DNA of 64,000 nt from Enterococcus rotai (GCF_001465345.1 NZ_CP013655.1:1563349-1627348), one strand, 5' to 3'. Counted from the stretch's first letter, positions 7,660 to 17,187 are shown. Notes: generated by a model from the sequence alone, not told the origin. Numbers and translations: made by a program.

Positions 7660-8292
7660 ATGGGCGAAATAGCCAATAAAGAATCGAAGTTAGGCTATGT
7701 CTATCTTATAGAAGGCATCATTGCTGGAGCATGGATAATCTATTTATTAAAATTTTACTCTTTTTATCAAGAATCCTATTTTTATATAGACAAGCGGTTA
7801 TCGCTATTTATTCAGATGTTATCTTTTTTGAATAATAATTGGAATGAGGTATTTATCTATTTTATTCTAAGCTTTCTTTTGATAACTTGTACACTCTTTT
7901 TTAACTGCTTGCTATTCTTTATAAATAAAAAAGAGCAGCAAAAACATAAAGTTCTTTCAGTGTTTTTATACCTGAATTTGTTATGTAGTTTGTTTTTACT
8001 GATTAATATCTGTGGTTTCATCTTTGCGACTATTCTAATTTTAGCTTCGAGTTTAGTTTATATCATCTTTATTTTTTCAAAATTAAGTTCAGCTAGAGAA
8101 AAATTTGATTTTGAAGAAGGCGACGTTATTGAAGTGAAGGGTCCTTTTGAAACAAAGGAAGAAGCCCAAAGCGCAATAGAGTTATTTTTTAGTAAATGGC
8201 AAGAAGAAAAAATCATGTTAGACGAAGAAACTTACGTTGCTGCAGACGGTAAGTATTATGTAGATATCTATGTAGAAACGATAAATAAATAG
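7660..8292 (+). CDS. Membrane protein of the WxL operon, unknown function
   Basis: A 210-residue protein with about four membrane segments in its first 150 residues (roughly 10-30, 50-85, 100-115 and 118-140) and a hydrophilic C-terminal part with an FETKEEAQSA motif that resembles a small alpha/beta sensor fold. The ATG at 7660 is preferred over an upstream TTG because GGAG lies 6 nt before it. It sits 17 bp after the regulator gene and 39 bp before the DUF916 gene, so it is part of the operon. Possible roles are signal reception or anchoring of the surface complex; I do not recognise the family. Confidence 0.7.
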   Translation: MGEIANKESKLGYVYLIEGIIAGAWIIYLLKFYSFYQESYFYIDKRLSLFIQMLSFLNNNWNEVFIYFILSFLLITCTLFFNCLLFFINKKEQQKHKVLSVFLYLNLLCSLFLLINICGFIFATILILASSLVYIIFIFSKLSSAREKFDFEEGDVIEVKGPFETKEEAQSAIELFFSKWQEEKIMLDEETYVAADGKYYVDIYVETINK

Positions 8293-8331
8293 TAGTCAAA
8301 ACTTTTACAGTAAGGAGTAATCAAAATTTAG

Positions 8332-9396
8332 ATGAAAACAAATAAATTTATATATTTCGTTTTGTTTATGAGTTTGTTCCTTTGTTCATATCCTGACCAA
8401 GCACTAGCTAAAGGAGAATCATCCAATTTAGGCTATTCGGTTTCAGCAGTACACAACGGGAAACAAATTGATCCAGAAAAAAGTTATTTTTATATTCAAA
8501 CTGTTCCAGGACAAGAGCAGGTATTGAAAGTAAATGTCAGAAGTACACAAAAAGAGCCAATCAAAATCAAAGTATATACGACAAATGCTTATACAGGAGA
8601 TGGCGGGACGATTGAATATACTGAGGACGAGAAAGTGCTAGATCCGACATTAGTTCAACCAATTTCATCTATTGTGGAAGTTGAAACGCCTAGCATAACT
8701 GTTGAAAATTACGAGGAGAAAGAAGCAACCTTCAAACTAATGCCGCCAAATGAAAATTATACAGGTGTAAAAATGGGTGCCCTAGTTTTTGAACTCGATG
8801 ATGCTGAAAGTAAAGAGCAAGTATCAAGTAAATTTTCATACAGAATAGGATTGATCACCTCAGAAACTGGAGATGATTATAGAGACGCAAAAACACTAAA
8901 TTTACTAGAGGCGAAATCAACACTTAAACTTGGGAAAAAAATGATTTTAGCGACATTACAAAATCCAGAACCCAAGATTCTTGGTGATTTAGAGATAACA
9001 GCAGAAGTAAAAGAAAAAGATAATCAAACTATTTTAAAGAAAAAGAACGTAACAAATTATTCAGTAGCCCCTAATAGTCATTTTGAATTTGAGATAGATT
9101 GGGGAACAGGTGCTGTCAAAGCGGGAACATACACGATAGTAATGAATGCAAACAATGGATATTCTGATTGGCAATTTGAAAAAGATTTTACGATAACTGG
9201 TGACCAGGCTAAAAAGATGAACGAAGAAAGTAGTTTTAACATCATTACGCCAATTTGGATCAAAGTTGGAACAATTGTGCTGATGGTTGCTTTAGTCGTA
9301 ATTGTATTTTTTATTCTGATTAGAAGAAAGAAAATGGAAACAACCTGGAAAATCAGACGTAAAAAGCGTAAAAAGAAGAAAAAAGAGAGGAGATAA
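8332..9396 (+). CDS. DUF916/DUF3324 cell-surface protein, membrane anchored
   Basis: A 354-residue exported protein: signal peptide (residues 1-26, cleavage near ALAKG), a DUF916 domain at about 35-155, a DUF3324 domain at about 165-285, then one membrane helix (about 305-330) and a very basic cytoplasmic tail (KIRRKKRKKKKKERR). DUF916 proteins are the constant partners of WxL proteins in low-GC Gram-positives and are thought to bind peptidoglycan and hold WxL proteins at the surface. GGAG lies well placed upstream. A second such gene is at 10875. Confidence 0.88.
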   Translation: MKTNKFIYFVLFMSLFLCSYPDQALAKGESSNLGYSVSAVHNGKQIDPEKSYFYIQTVPGQEQVLKVNVRSTQKEPIKIKVYTTNAYTGDGGTIEYTEDEKVLDPTLVQPISSIVEVETPSITVENYEEKEATFKLMPPNENYTGVKMGALVFELDDAESKEQVSSKFSYRIGLITSETGDDYRDAKTLNLLEAKSTLKLGKKMILATLQNPEPKILGDLEITAEVKEKDNQTILKKKNVTNYSVAPNSHFEFEIDWGTGAVKAGTYTIVMNANNGYSDWQFEKDFTITGDQAKKMNEESSFNIITPIWIKVGTIVLMVALVVIVFFILIRRKKMETTWKIRRKKRKKKKKERR

Positions 9397-9401
9397 TGTA
9401 G

Positions 9402-9728
9402 ATGAAAAAATATGTAGTACTACTATTTTTTCTGATTGTTGGATTTGGAGCATTATACGGAGATAAGGTGGAAGCGGCCAGTAAAGCAGACGAAACAGAG
9501 CTGGGTATTACTTTTTTAAAAGGAGAAAATGTAGAACCAGAAATACCTATTATTAAAGCCCCCACATTGCCTATCGTAGATGTTCCAATACAGAGGGGTG
9601 GAAAGTTACCTTCTACAGGTGACTTAATTACTTCACTGATTTGGACAATCCTTGGCTGTTCTATAATTATTATTTTTGTTGGCGTTTATAGTTTGAAAAA
9701 TATTATGTTAAGACTATCATGGGAGTGA
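9402..9728 (+). CDS. Small LPXTG cell-wall-anchored protein of the WxL operon
   Basis: A 108-residue precursor with a signal peptide (residues 1-25), a short extracellular stretch of about 40 residues, the sortase signal LPSTG at about residue 67, a hydrophobic helix and a short tail. Tiny LPXTG proteins of this type are a standard member of WxL loci (as in csc and elr clusters). It begins 5 bp after the DUF916 stop with a GAGGAG site, so translation is probably coupled. The tail after the helix lacks the usual cluster of several basic residues, having only a lone Lys and Arg. Confidence 0.85.
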   Translation: MKKYVVLLFFLIVGFGALYGDKVEAASKADETELGITFLKGENVEPEIPIIKAPTLPIVDVPIQRGGKLPSTGDLITSLIWTILGCSIIIIFVGVYSLKNIMLRLSWE

Positions 9729-9735
9729 AAAATAG

Positions 9736-9960
9736 ATGATCGATTATTTATGGCTGTTTATATTAGGTGGCGTTGCAATTATATCATTAGTCTTTTTTCT
9801 AATGACGCTATCTAGAGATGTTTTTCTAGTTAAAAAATTAAGGAAAAAGAAACAGATTTTAGGATTAAACTTTGCTTTGCTATTTATTACATTAACTAGC
9901 TTAGGGTTGATTGCCTATCTGTTTGTCCTATTAAGAGATCAAATTGAGCTTTTACAATAA
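9736..9960 (+). CDS. Small two-helix membrane protein of the WxL operon
   Basis: A 74-residue protein with two membrane helices (about 4-24 and 42-68) joined by a basic loop (VKKLRKKKQIL), predicting both ends outside and the loop inside. It starts 7 bp after the LPXTG gene with a GGGAG site. No family is recognised. Its place between the LPXTG and WxL genes suggests a helper in assembly or anchoring. Confidence 0.7.
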   Translation: MIDYLWLFILGGVAIISLVFFLMTLSRDVFLVKKLRKKKQILGLNFALLFITLTSLGLIAYLFVLLRDQIELLQ

Positions 9961-10033
9961 TAAAATGAACAACTTATAACAGTAACTGTCACCAATCTAT
10001 ATTTATACGATCAAAACTAAGGATGGTATAAAA

Positions 10034-10759
10034 ATGAAAAAAACACTAATGATTACTTTATTGTCATCAGCAGCATTGATGTTATTTGCTACTTCAGCAG
10101 ATGCAAAAACTTTTGATGATCAAACTGATGTAGGGGTAAGTTTTAAATCTGATGGACCAAATGATCCAGGTAAAAACATACCTTATAAGGATAACTTATC
10201 TCTTGTATGGAAACCAGCAGCTTTCGAATTTGGGGAGCAAAAAGCTGTGGGGAACTCAGCGACATTCAGTAATATTGTAGAAGGTAACCAATACGTAGTT
10301 GTAAATGATGACAGAGCAGATGATGCATTAACTGGTTGGAAATTATCAGCTAAAATGTCTGAATTAACATCTGTTAGCGGTTCTAAAACGTTAGCATCTA
10401 AATTAACATTTAATTTAGGTGATGCTGAATCGTATAGAATCACTGATGATCCAACTGTACTTAATGATAAAAACGATTATATTGTAAATGATCCTAATAC
10501 TTCAGGTGTATTAGGTAAATTAGAAGATGCTGGTATCAAATTAGGCGATGGCGCAAGCAAATCTATCGAACTAGTAGCTGGTGACACTACAAGTAAAACA
10601 ATCTTGGGTAAAGAAAAAGCCAATGGTACTAAAGGCGGGGTTGCAACGCTAATTAAAGATACAAAATTAGTTGTAGCAGATGCTAAAAAAGATAACGCAG
10701 CAGGCGAGTCATTTACTGGTACAGTAACATGGACTTTAGATGATTTAGTAGGTAACTAA
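10034..10759 (+). CDS. WxL-domain surface protein
   Basis: A 241-residue secreted protein: signal peptide to about residue 24 (TSADAKT), then a WxL domain that fills the rest. The distal WxL motif is WTL at TVTWTLDDLVGN, the last residues of the protein, as is usual, and SLVWKPAAFEFGEQ is the proximal conserved region. WxL domains bind peptidoglycan non-covalently and hold proteins at the cell surface together with DUF916 partners. GGATG lies upstream of the start; a 73-nt gap separates it from the previous gene, so an internal promoter is possible. Confidence 0.9.
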   Translation: MKKTLMITLLSSAALMLFATSADAKTFDDQTDVGVSFKSDGPNDPGKNIPYKDNLSLVWKPAAFEFGEQKAVGNSATFSNIVEGNQYVVVNDDRADDALTGWKLSAKMSELTSVSGSKTLASKLTFNLGDAESYRITDDPTVLNDKNDYIVNDPNTSGVLGKLEDAGIKLGDGASKSIELVAGDTTSKTILGKEKANGTKGGVATLIKDTKLVVADAKKDNAAGESFTGTVTWTLDDLVGN

Positions 10760-10874
10760 AACACACACTAATTAATTAAAAAATAAAAAAAGTATAAATA
10801 TAGATTGTGTAGAGAGTTATTGTTATAAGTTGTTCATGAAAAAACGAGAAAAGAAACGAAGAGGTTTAGTACAA

Positions 10875-11903
10875 ATGAGAAAAAAAATAATATACGCGAT
10901 TGCTCTTTCTCTATTTTTCACTTTGTCTTATCCACTGCTAGGGAATGCTAATGAAAGTATAGCAGATGCAATTAAATATTTTTCTTATGAGTTAATACTA
11001 CCTGAGAATCAAAAAGATAAAACCCTTGGATATTATGATCTTTTAATAAATCCAAGAGAAAAACAAGAAGTTCAGCTAAAGTTAAACAATACATCGGATC
11101 AAGCTATGAAGGTGGATATTGAATTAAATAGCGCAAAAACAAATGGAAATGGTGTCATTGAATATGGACCAAGCGAATTAAAAGAAGATCCTTCGTTAAA
11201 GTATAATCTAGCAGAAATCATGAGCGGACCTTCTGAAATCACTGTACCGCCAAAAAGCAGTGAGAGTGTAACTTTTGTAATCAATAGCCCAATAGCACAT
11301 TTTGATGGGTATATTGCAGGTGGAATTCAGTTGAAACCAGTTGTGAAAACCCAACAGGCTCAAAATACCCAAGGGACGATCGTGAACAAATTTGCTTTTT
11401 TAATTGGCGTATTATTGAGCGAATCGGATACTCAAAAAATAAAACCTAAACTGAAATTAAATAATGTATCACTGAAATTAAAGGATGGCAGTTACACAGT
11501 CTTCGCGAATATCTCAAATACGGAAAGCATTTTTGTAGAAAAAATGATTGCCGATATTAACATTACTGAAAAAGATAAGAGTAAGAACTCTTTTGAATTG
11601 AAAAAAGAAGATATGCGGATGGCCCCCAATACTATGATGAATCTGCCAATTCCATTAAATAATCAAAAGGTAAATTCTGGTGAGTATACAGCGAATGTTA
11701 AAATCACCACAAAAAATGGTGGAAATTGGAACTGGGTGAAAAATTTTACCTTGTCAAAAGTTGAAGCAGAACAGATCAATAAACAACTAATGAACGAATC
11801 GGATTCTGGATTTAAATATTGGTTAATCATTATAATACTCGTTCTATTATTCAGTATACTGAGTGGTTTTATTATAAAAAGATGTAAGGATAGGGAGAAA
11901 TAA
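10875..11903 (+). CDS. Second DUF916/DUF3324 surface protein
   Basis: A 342-residue paralogue of the protein at 8332: signal peptide (residues 1-29), DUF916 region (about 35-145), DUF3324 region (about 165-295), C-terminal membrane helix (about 313-336) and a short basic end (KRCKDREK). The start at 10875 (MRKKIIYA) is chosen because it gives a normal signal peptide and has GAGG about 10 nt upstream; the frame is open 15 codons further upstream through a lysine/arginine-rich stretch. Two DUF916 genes in one operon suggest that each WxL protein has its own partner. Confidence 0.86.
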   Translation: MRKKIIYAIALSLFFTLSYPLLGNANESIADAIKYFSYELILPENQKDKTLGYYDLLINPREKQEVQLKLNNTSDQAMKVDIELNSAKTNGNGVIEYGPSELKEDPSLKYNLAEIMSGPSEITVPPKSSESVTFVINSPIAHFDGYIAGGIQLKPVVKTQQAQNTQGTIVNKFAFLIGVLLSESDTQKIKPKLKLNNVSLKLKDGSYTVFANISNTESIFVEKMIADINITEKDKSKNSFELKKEDMRMAPNTMMNLPIPLNNQKVNSGEYTANVKITTKNGGNWNWVKNFTLSKVEAEQINKQLMNESDSGFKYWLIIIILVLLFSILSGFIIKRCKDREK

Positions 11904-12007
11904 TTTTTAAAATGTATATTATGAGGAAGTGCTTCCCCAATAGAAAATTGTTTTCTCTTTTCAATTACTTTTTAAAGAAAAGTAGTTGAAAGTTGAAATA
12001 AAAAAAG

Positions 12008-12037
12008 TCTTCATTTTTTGTAAAAGTGAAGATTTTT
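12008..12037 (+). terminator. Weak hairpin between the DUF916 gene and the large surface gene
   Basis: TCTTCA and TGAAGA with extra A-T pairs inside are followed by TTTTT. It could reduce read-through into the 1057-residue gene. Confidence 0.5.
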
Positions 12038-12064
12038 ATATAAATAAAGAAAGGAGGAGAAAAA

Positions 12065-15000
12065 ATGAAAAAAATATTATGGAGTGGTTTAGCAAGTTCC
12101 CTTCTATTGATAAGCTGGGGCGTTTTTTCAAACAATAATAGTATCAAGGCGAAGGAAGAACCAGTGAAAGAAACGTCTGTAGTAAAAGATGAGTCTGAGA
12201 AGAAAATAGAAAAGGAATCTCCTCTAAAACCAGAGTCGAGAGCTGTTTGGGGGGCAAAACCAAGTGCACCACTTGCTACTTTTGGACCGACACGACCAGA
12301 TTTGTATAAATCTATGATTTCTGGTGTAGCTGAGAGTTTTCCTAATAAGTATTCGTTTCAGCCAAAAATTACTTCTTTAACAGAGTTATATAGAAAAAGA
12401 CCTGGAAGCGCCGAACAACTTATAAAGCCTGGATCATGGCCACCACTTGATAGTCTTAAACAAACAGATGTTGGGTACTATTTACTCGGTACCCATATGG
12501 GAATCAAAAATGGTCGTTGGCTTGATCTTAAATTAGAATATGTGGATACAGGTCCCGTGAAATCTACAACTGAAACAATTTCGGTAGGAGTATCAAGAAC
12601 TGTACCAACAGGTGGAGGGACAATTCATCTAGCATTTGCTGTAGCAACTTCAAAGAATACTGAGCCTATCTTTAGGATGAGTTTTATTGATCACGAGTCT
12701 GGGGAGCCAGTTAAAATGGATTCAGGGCATGTGACCTTTAATGATATTGATTATACCGAATGGATGAAAGTAACACCTACTGGTAGTGGAAAGTTTGATT
12801 ATATTTCAGCGAGAAATGATAATGGAATTTTAACGGACACAGCCATTTTCACGTCTGAACAGGTAACGATGATTTCACCAGAGGATTCAAATGTGGGTGA
12901 CGATGATTTTACACGTTTTTTCACCATAGGATATAGCGATGTGGATTCTCTAGATATTCAGTATTACACTGGCGGTACAGGAATCAATATATCGCAAGTA
13001 GAGGTGCCAGAAGCAATGTTTGAGTTAGAAGCGCCCAGTCTTGTTTCAGATGTGGATGGAAACTTAGAGGATGAAGTGATTACAACATCATTGATTCAAC
13101 CAATACCGTATCGATCATCACTAGGAAACTTATTATCTCTTGCATTTGAAGGGACTATTGATGATAGTCTGACTTTTAGCAGTTCAGATATTCAGATTTA
13201 TAATCGAGATGATCAGAATATTTCTACAAGTTTTATCACAGTAAAAGATTCTAAGAATCCGCAAAAATTTACAGTCGTAGCTAAGCCAGAGTATACAGCT
13301 ACCCTAGTTGATAAAACGGAACAGTTACGTGTGGATGTTAAAACGACACTTAATAAAACGAGTAATGCATACAAGAAATATCAGAATAACGCAACCGGAC
13401 AATTAACGATTCCTTTCCAGATGAAACTAAAATACAGCAATGCTGGCGGAGTTGATTCCGGTGTAATGAAAGAAGTAACCTCAAATATTGCTTTTGGACA
13501 TGTAAATTTGAAAAAAGCCACTATACACTACAAAAATGAAGCTGGAAAAAACTTACAAGCTTCCCAAACTAAATTAGGGTTTTTGGGAGAGAAAATCAAC
13601 TTTAGTGCACCAACTATCGAAGGATATAATTTGAAAATGCCTCAATCAGTTGATAGGGAAGCGATTTTTTCAAATACAGAACAGAACGTAGAGTATGTGT
13701 ATGAGAAAATAGTGCCTGAGGTAACACTCGAACAATCAGTAGACAAAGCCAAAGCTCAACCTGGTGAAAGCCTACATTATAAAATTGATGTTGGATCTGT
13801 TCAAGAAGCCACGAAAGATTTGGGCTCAAGTATAATATCCATTGAATATTTTAACGATCAGGGTCAAAAGATCAGTACAGATAGTATCCACGAATGGAAA
13901 AACGGAACAAGTTATGATTTCAGCGAGATACCAGCTCTGGAAGGCTTTGATAATGTTGGTGTAACAGCCTCTTCAAATGCAACCGGAACAGTTGCTGGTG
14001 ATGATATTGTGATTCGATTAAGTGGGTTTGAAGCAACTATGGACAATCTGGTTCAAAAGAAAGTTCGCTATGTTGATGAGAATGATCAATCGATCTCAGT
14101 TGATGAAATCTATTTGGGGAGAGATAAGTATCTTCCAAATTACTCAGTGAAAGCGAAAGTAATACCTGGCTATGCGCTAAGTGATGGAATAGAAAGCTAT
14201 CCGGTGATATTCAATGAAACCTCACCAGCTGAGTACGTATTTAGGTATCATTCAACTAGAAACTATCGTTCACTAAATATTACGGAGTTACTAGATATGA
14301 ATCTAGAAAATCCGACAAACTTTACATGGAAAACGAAAGATAATGTAGAGATTCCCAATGCTTCTGTTACTTATGATCAAATAAGTCGCAATATAACTGC
14401 AATACCACCAGCAGAGGGGATCGCTTATAATCATGAGTCAACCATTGAATTTGATGCAACAATTGTTTCTACACCAGTAGGCGATCTTATAAGCCAAACA
14501 GTGAACCTTAAAGCAGACTATCTAGTAGATGGTACAGTGGACATTTCAACAGATCCACCTACCAAAACACAAATAGTAACGGAATCACAAGTAATCGTTA
14601 CCTTTATAGATGATGGGACACCCCCTAGCAAAATAGCTAAAGATATAGTTTTTACGCAAGAAATAGGAACTGAAATTAATTTAGCACAAGAAAAAGCAAT
14701 TCAAGATACGATCGAAACGTTAAAGAAAAAGTATGTATTGCTAGAACCCCTACCATCTGAGATTGTTGAAGTGACAGATGAAGTGCAAACAATAGCCTAT
14801 AAATTTAGTGGTCGCTTGTTTATTGAGTCATTCCCATCAAACTTAACGTTCGGCGATAAATATCTATCAAAATCATTCATCAAAGAAGAACAACCTAAGT
14901 ATGATGCTCCGCTGATTATTGGCGACAATCGTCATAAGAAAACACCATGGACACTGACGGCAACACTAGAAAAACCTTTAACCAGTGAAGAAAGCCCAAG

Positions 15001-15238
15001 TGAAGTTCTTCCAAGAGCGCTGTGGTATAAAACCAGTAAAGGATCAAAAGTAATGTTATATGAAGGAGAGGCACAGCCCATTGAAACTGGCGCGGCTTCA
15101 CCATTAGGAGAATATAATATTAGTAAGAACTGGGATACTAATACTACAGGATTACAATTGAATGTCTATGCTAACGAGATCATTCAAAAAGGGGACTATA
15201 AAGCCTCGATTTTATGGCAAGTAAGTGCAACACCGTAA
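12065..15238 (+). CDS. Large secreted surface protein with MucBP-type domains and a degenerate WxL end
   Basis: A 1057-residue secreted protein with a signal peptide (residues 1-30), a charged linker to about 60, a large beta-rich region to about 480, MucBP-like repeats at about 482-550 (ATIHYKNEAGKNL) and 665-735 (VRYVDENDQSIS), and further beta domains to the end. The C-terminus, YKASILWQVSATP, has the position and shape of the distal WxL motif but reads W-x-V. GGAGG lies 7 nt before the ATG. As last gene of the operon it is likely the adhesin or ligand-binding part of the surface complex. No LPXTG or membrane anchor is present, so attachment would rest on the WxL-like domain. Confidence 0.82.
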   Translation: MKKILWSGLASSLLLISWGVFSNNNSIKAKEEPVKETSVVKDESEKKIEKESPLKPESRAVWGAKPSAPLATFGPTRPDLYKSMISGVAESFPNKYSFQPKITSLTELYRKRPGSAEQLIKPGSWPPLDSLKQTDVGYYLLGTHMGIKNGRWLDLKLEYVDTGPVKSTTETISVGVSRTVPTGGGTIHLAFAVATSKNTEPIFRMSFIDHESGEPVKMDSGHVTFNDIDYTEWMKVTPTGSGKFDYISARNDNGILTDTAIFTSEQVTMISPEDSNVGDDDFTRFFTIGYSDVDSLDIQYYTGGTGINISQVEVPEAMFELEAPSLVSDVDGNLEDEVITTSLIQPIPYRSSLGNLLSLAFEGTIDDSLTFSSSDIQIYNRDDQNISTSFITVKDSKNPQKFTVVAKPEYTATLVDKTEQLRVDVKTTLNKTSNAYKKYQNNATGQLTIPFQMKLKYSNAGGVDSGVMKEVTSNIAFGHVNLKKATIHYKNEAGKNLQASQTKLGFLGEKINFSAPTIEGYNLKMPQSVDREAIFSNTEQNVEYVYEKIVPEVTLEQSVDKAKAQPGESLHYKIDVGSVQEATKDLGSSIISIEYFNDQGQKISTDSIHEWKNGTSYDFSEIPALEGFDNVGVTASSNATGTVAGDDIVIRLSGFEATMDNLVQKKVRYVDENDQSISVDEIYLGRDKYLPNYSVKAKVIPGYALSDGIESYPVIFNETSPAEYVFRYHSTRNYRSLNITELLDMNLENPTNFTWKTKDNVEIPNASVTYDQISRNITAIPPAEGIAYNHESTIEFDATIVSTPVGDLISQTVNLKADYLVDGTVDISTDPPTKTQIVTESQVIVTFIDDGTPPSKIAKDIVFTQEIGTEINLAQEKAIQDTIETLKKKYVLLEPLPSEIVEVTDEVQTIAYKFSGRLFIESFPSNLTFGDKYLSKSFIKEEQPKYDAPLIIGDNRHKKTPWTLTATLEKPLTSEESPSEVLPRALWYKTSKGSKVMLYEGEAQPIETGAASPLGEYNISKNWDTNTTGLQLNVYANEIIQKGDYKASILWQVSATP

Positions 15239-15243
15239 AAATA

Positions 15244-15291
15244 AAGTAAGGATTATCCGTATGATCATGATCATACGGATAATCCTTACTT
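15244..15291. terminator. Perfect palindromic terminator between convergent genes
   Basis: A fully self-complementary stretch centred on ATGATCAT, with arms of 20 bases or more and T runs on both outer sides. It ends the WxL operon and the convergent esterase gene. Confidence 0.9.
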
Positions 15292-15318
15292 TTTTAATAA
15301 AATACGTATCAATTATTC

Positions 15319-16191
15319 TTAAAGGAAATCGTTGAAAAAAGCAAGTGCATCATTATTACACTGTCTTGCAATATCACTTTTTTGATTCAAATGAAAGACA
15401 TGTCCGAGCTCGGAATGATCTTGATTTGCGTAAAGACGGTAAGTTGTTTCAACGCCTCTAGACTGCAATAACGCTACCAATGGCTGGGCAAGATCTTTTA
15501 ACATATCGTGTGTAGCGGTTGTAACAAAAGTTGGTGGGAAACTGTCTGTGATATAACGCTCTACTGGAAACTGACTCTCCAGTGTGGGCGTGATTGTTTC
15601 ACCAAAGTAAAAGGGAAAGTCTTGATTAATAGCACCATTTTCTCCAATGAAATAAGCGCCACAGTTCAAAGCGACTGCCTTAAACTGGATGGCAGCAACT
15701 TTAAACGGAAAGTTTTGTGCATAAGCTGAGTTACTTGTTAGCGTAGCATATTGTTCTGCCAGTTGAGCGCCAGCACTATCACCAACTAAAAAGAGATGCT
15801 CTAAATCAATGTAGTAGCTTTGTCCGTGTTCAATCAACCAATTCATCAAAGCATTCGTATCTTCCAATGGAGCAGGATATTGATGATCAGGTGCCAAACG
15901 ATAATTGAAATTCACTACGGTAAAGCCTTGTGTTGCCAAATACATAGTATAAAAACGATAAAGTTCTTTGTCGCCATAGAAGAATCCACCACCATGAATA
16001 TTGATGATCGTGGGTAAACAGGTAGTGGTCCCTTTAGGATAATAAATATCAAACGTATTTTCAATACCGTATGGACCGTAAGATAAGTCTTTGATTATTT
16101 CTAGAGTATCTGGTTCAGTCAAACCAGCATCTCGTTTTTCATCATGTTCTCTTATTTGATTGCGCATTGTTGGAATGTCAAAATTTGCCAT
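15319..16191 (-). CDS. Alpha/beta hydrolase, hormone-sensitive-lipase type esterase
   Basis: A 290-residue cytoplasmic esterase. The oxyanion-hole motif HGGG is at residues 66-69, the nucleophile is Ser140 in GDSAG, the acid is probably Asp230 (TATHDMLKD) and the base His260 or His265 (DHSELGH). The spacing and HGGG place it in the HSL (bacterial family IV) group that hydrolyses short acyl or acetyl esters. No signal peptide. AGGGGG lies well before the start. It is monocistronic and convergent with the WxL operon. Natural substrate unknown. Confidence 0.9.
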   Translation of the reverse strand: MANFDIPTMRNQIREHDEKRDAGLTEPDTLEIIKDLSYGPYGIENTFDIYYPKGTTTCLPTIINIHGGGFFYGDKELYRFYTMYLATQGFTVVNFNYRLAPDHQYPAPLEDTNALMNWLIEHGQSYYIDLEHLFLVGDSAGAQLAEQYATLTSNSAYAQNFPFKVAAIQFKAVALNCGAYFIGENGAINQDFPFYFGETITPTLESQFPVERYITDSFPPTFVTTATHDMLKDLAQPLVALLQSRGVETTYRLYANQDHSELGHVFHLNQKSDIARQCNNDALAFFNDFL

Positions 16192-16401
16192 AGTTGTTGC
16201 CCCCTAATGAAATATGTTTCATATTTTGATGCTATTTGTATTATAATTGAAAGCGATTACCTATGGAAGTAAAAGTAGTTTTTTCATTCTTTTTAATAGG
16301 TAAAGAGATTAGTATGGAAATTAAAAAGAGTATAGCTGAAAAAAGCAACAACCTATTAACCTATATTTTATGTAGTTGGAATATTTTTTTTAAGGTTTTG
16401 T

Positions 16402-16410
16402 TGCTATAAT
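16402..16410 (+). promoter_or_regulatory. Extended -10 promoter for the XRE-IIB gene
   Basis: TGCTATAAT, an extended -10, lies about 110 nt upstream of the GTG start, giving a leader of about 100 nt that contains small repeats (TTCAACTAATAGTTGA, TTCAACGG). No known riboswitch was recognised in the leader. Confidence 0.5.
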
Positions 16411-16517
16411 AAGTCTATGGAGCATCACATTTGTGAATTCAACTAATAGTTGAGGCGGGGGTATCACGTATTCAACGGATAGCTGTTTGCCCAACGTTAA
16501 TCTAGGAGGTTATGCTG

Positions 16518-17129
16518 GTGGTAGAGATTGGAAACAAAATAAAAGAATTAAGAGAATCAAAAAAAATGACTCAAAAAGAGTTAGCCGAGTTTCTGAATGT
16601 TACGCCTCAAGCCGTTTCGAAATGGGAACGGAATAAAAGCTACCCAGATTTGGATACGTTGGTAAAGCTCAGCAAGTATTTTAACATTTCAACCGATACT
16701 ATTTTAGGAAATACTAAACAATCATTTTTTAGCTCTCTTTTTTCAAAAAAAGAAGGTAGAAAAAGTATGGAGAATGATAACAAAGTTAAGAATGAGAAGA
16801 CGTCAAAAAAAATGGAAAATCCTCAAAAAATCGTACTATTTGGGATTACAGGGATGATGACAGATTATGAAATGTATACAGGTTTATTGGTGACGAAAAT
16901 GAATAATCTAGCAAGAGATCGCAATATAAATGTAACGGCTCAAGCGTATAGCGTGTCTAAAATAGATGAAAAAGGCAGAGAAGCTGACTACATTTTATTA
17001 TGTCCAGAACTTCACTACGCCAAAGAGGAAATCAAGCATAAATTCCCTAACATACCTGTAAAAGTAATTGAAAAAAAGGAGTATGCTCAGCTAGATGTTA
17101 AACATATTTTGAAAGACATAGTAGCGTAA
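16518..17129 (+). CDS. XRE-family regulator fused to a degenerate PTS IIB (lactose/cellobiose-type) domain
   Basis: A 203-residue protein. Residues 1-62 form a Cro/C1 helix-turn-helix (KKMTQKELAEFLNVTPQAVS), followed by a linker (SFFSSLFSKKEGRKSM) and, from about residue 97, a fold that follows the lactose/cellobiose PTS IIB domain (KIVLFGITGMM, GLLVTKM, ADYILLCPELHY, IPVKVIE). The phosphocysteine expected after LF is replaced by glycine and seven residues are inserted before GLLVTKM, so it cannot be phosphorylated in the usual way. The GTG at 16518 is preferred to the ATG at 16512, which is only 2 nt from AGGAGG. A DUF998 gene follows in the same operon. Confidence 0.8.
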   Translation: MVEIGNKIKELRESKKMTQKELAEFLNVTPQAVSKWERNKSYPDLDTLVKLSKYFNISTDTILGNTKQSFFSSLFSKKEGRKSMENDNKVKNEKTSKKMENPQKIVLFGITGMMTDYEMYTGLLVTKMNNLARDRNINVTAQAYSVSKIDEKGREADYILLCPELHYAKEEIKHKFPNIPVKVIEKKEYAQLDVKHILKDIVA

Positions 17130-17187
17130 AGAAACCTGATTAGACTAACAGAATTGCTAGAGATCATTGGTTCAGGAGGGAAGAAAT

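Noticed and set aside
13614-13829. Antisense frame of 71 codons in the large surface gene
   Set aside because: A shadow of the coding strand without a ribosome binding site; the same applies to the other antisense frames in the permease, adhesin and fabO genes.
5413-15238. The integrase and WxL operon as an excisable genomic island
   Set aside because: The repeated sites are inverted, 1.6 kb apart and bracket only the recombinase gene; no direct repeat around the operon or tRNA target was seen.
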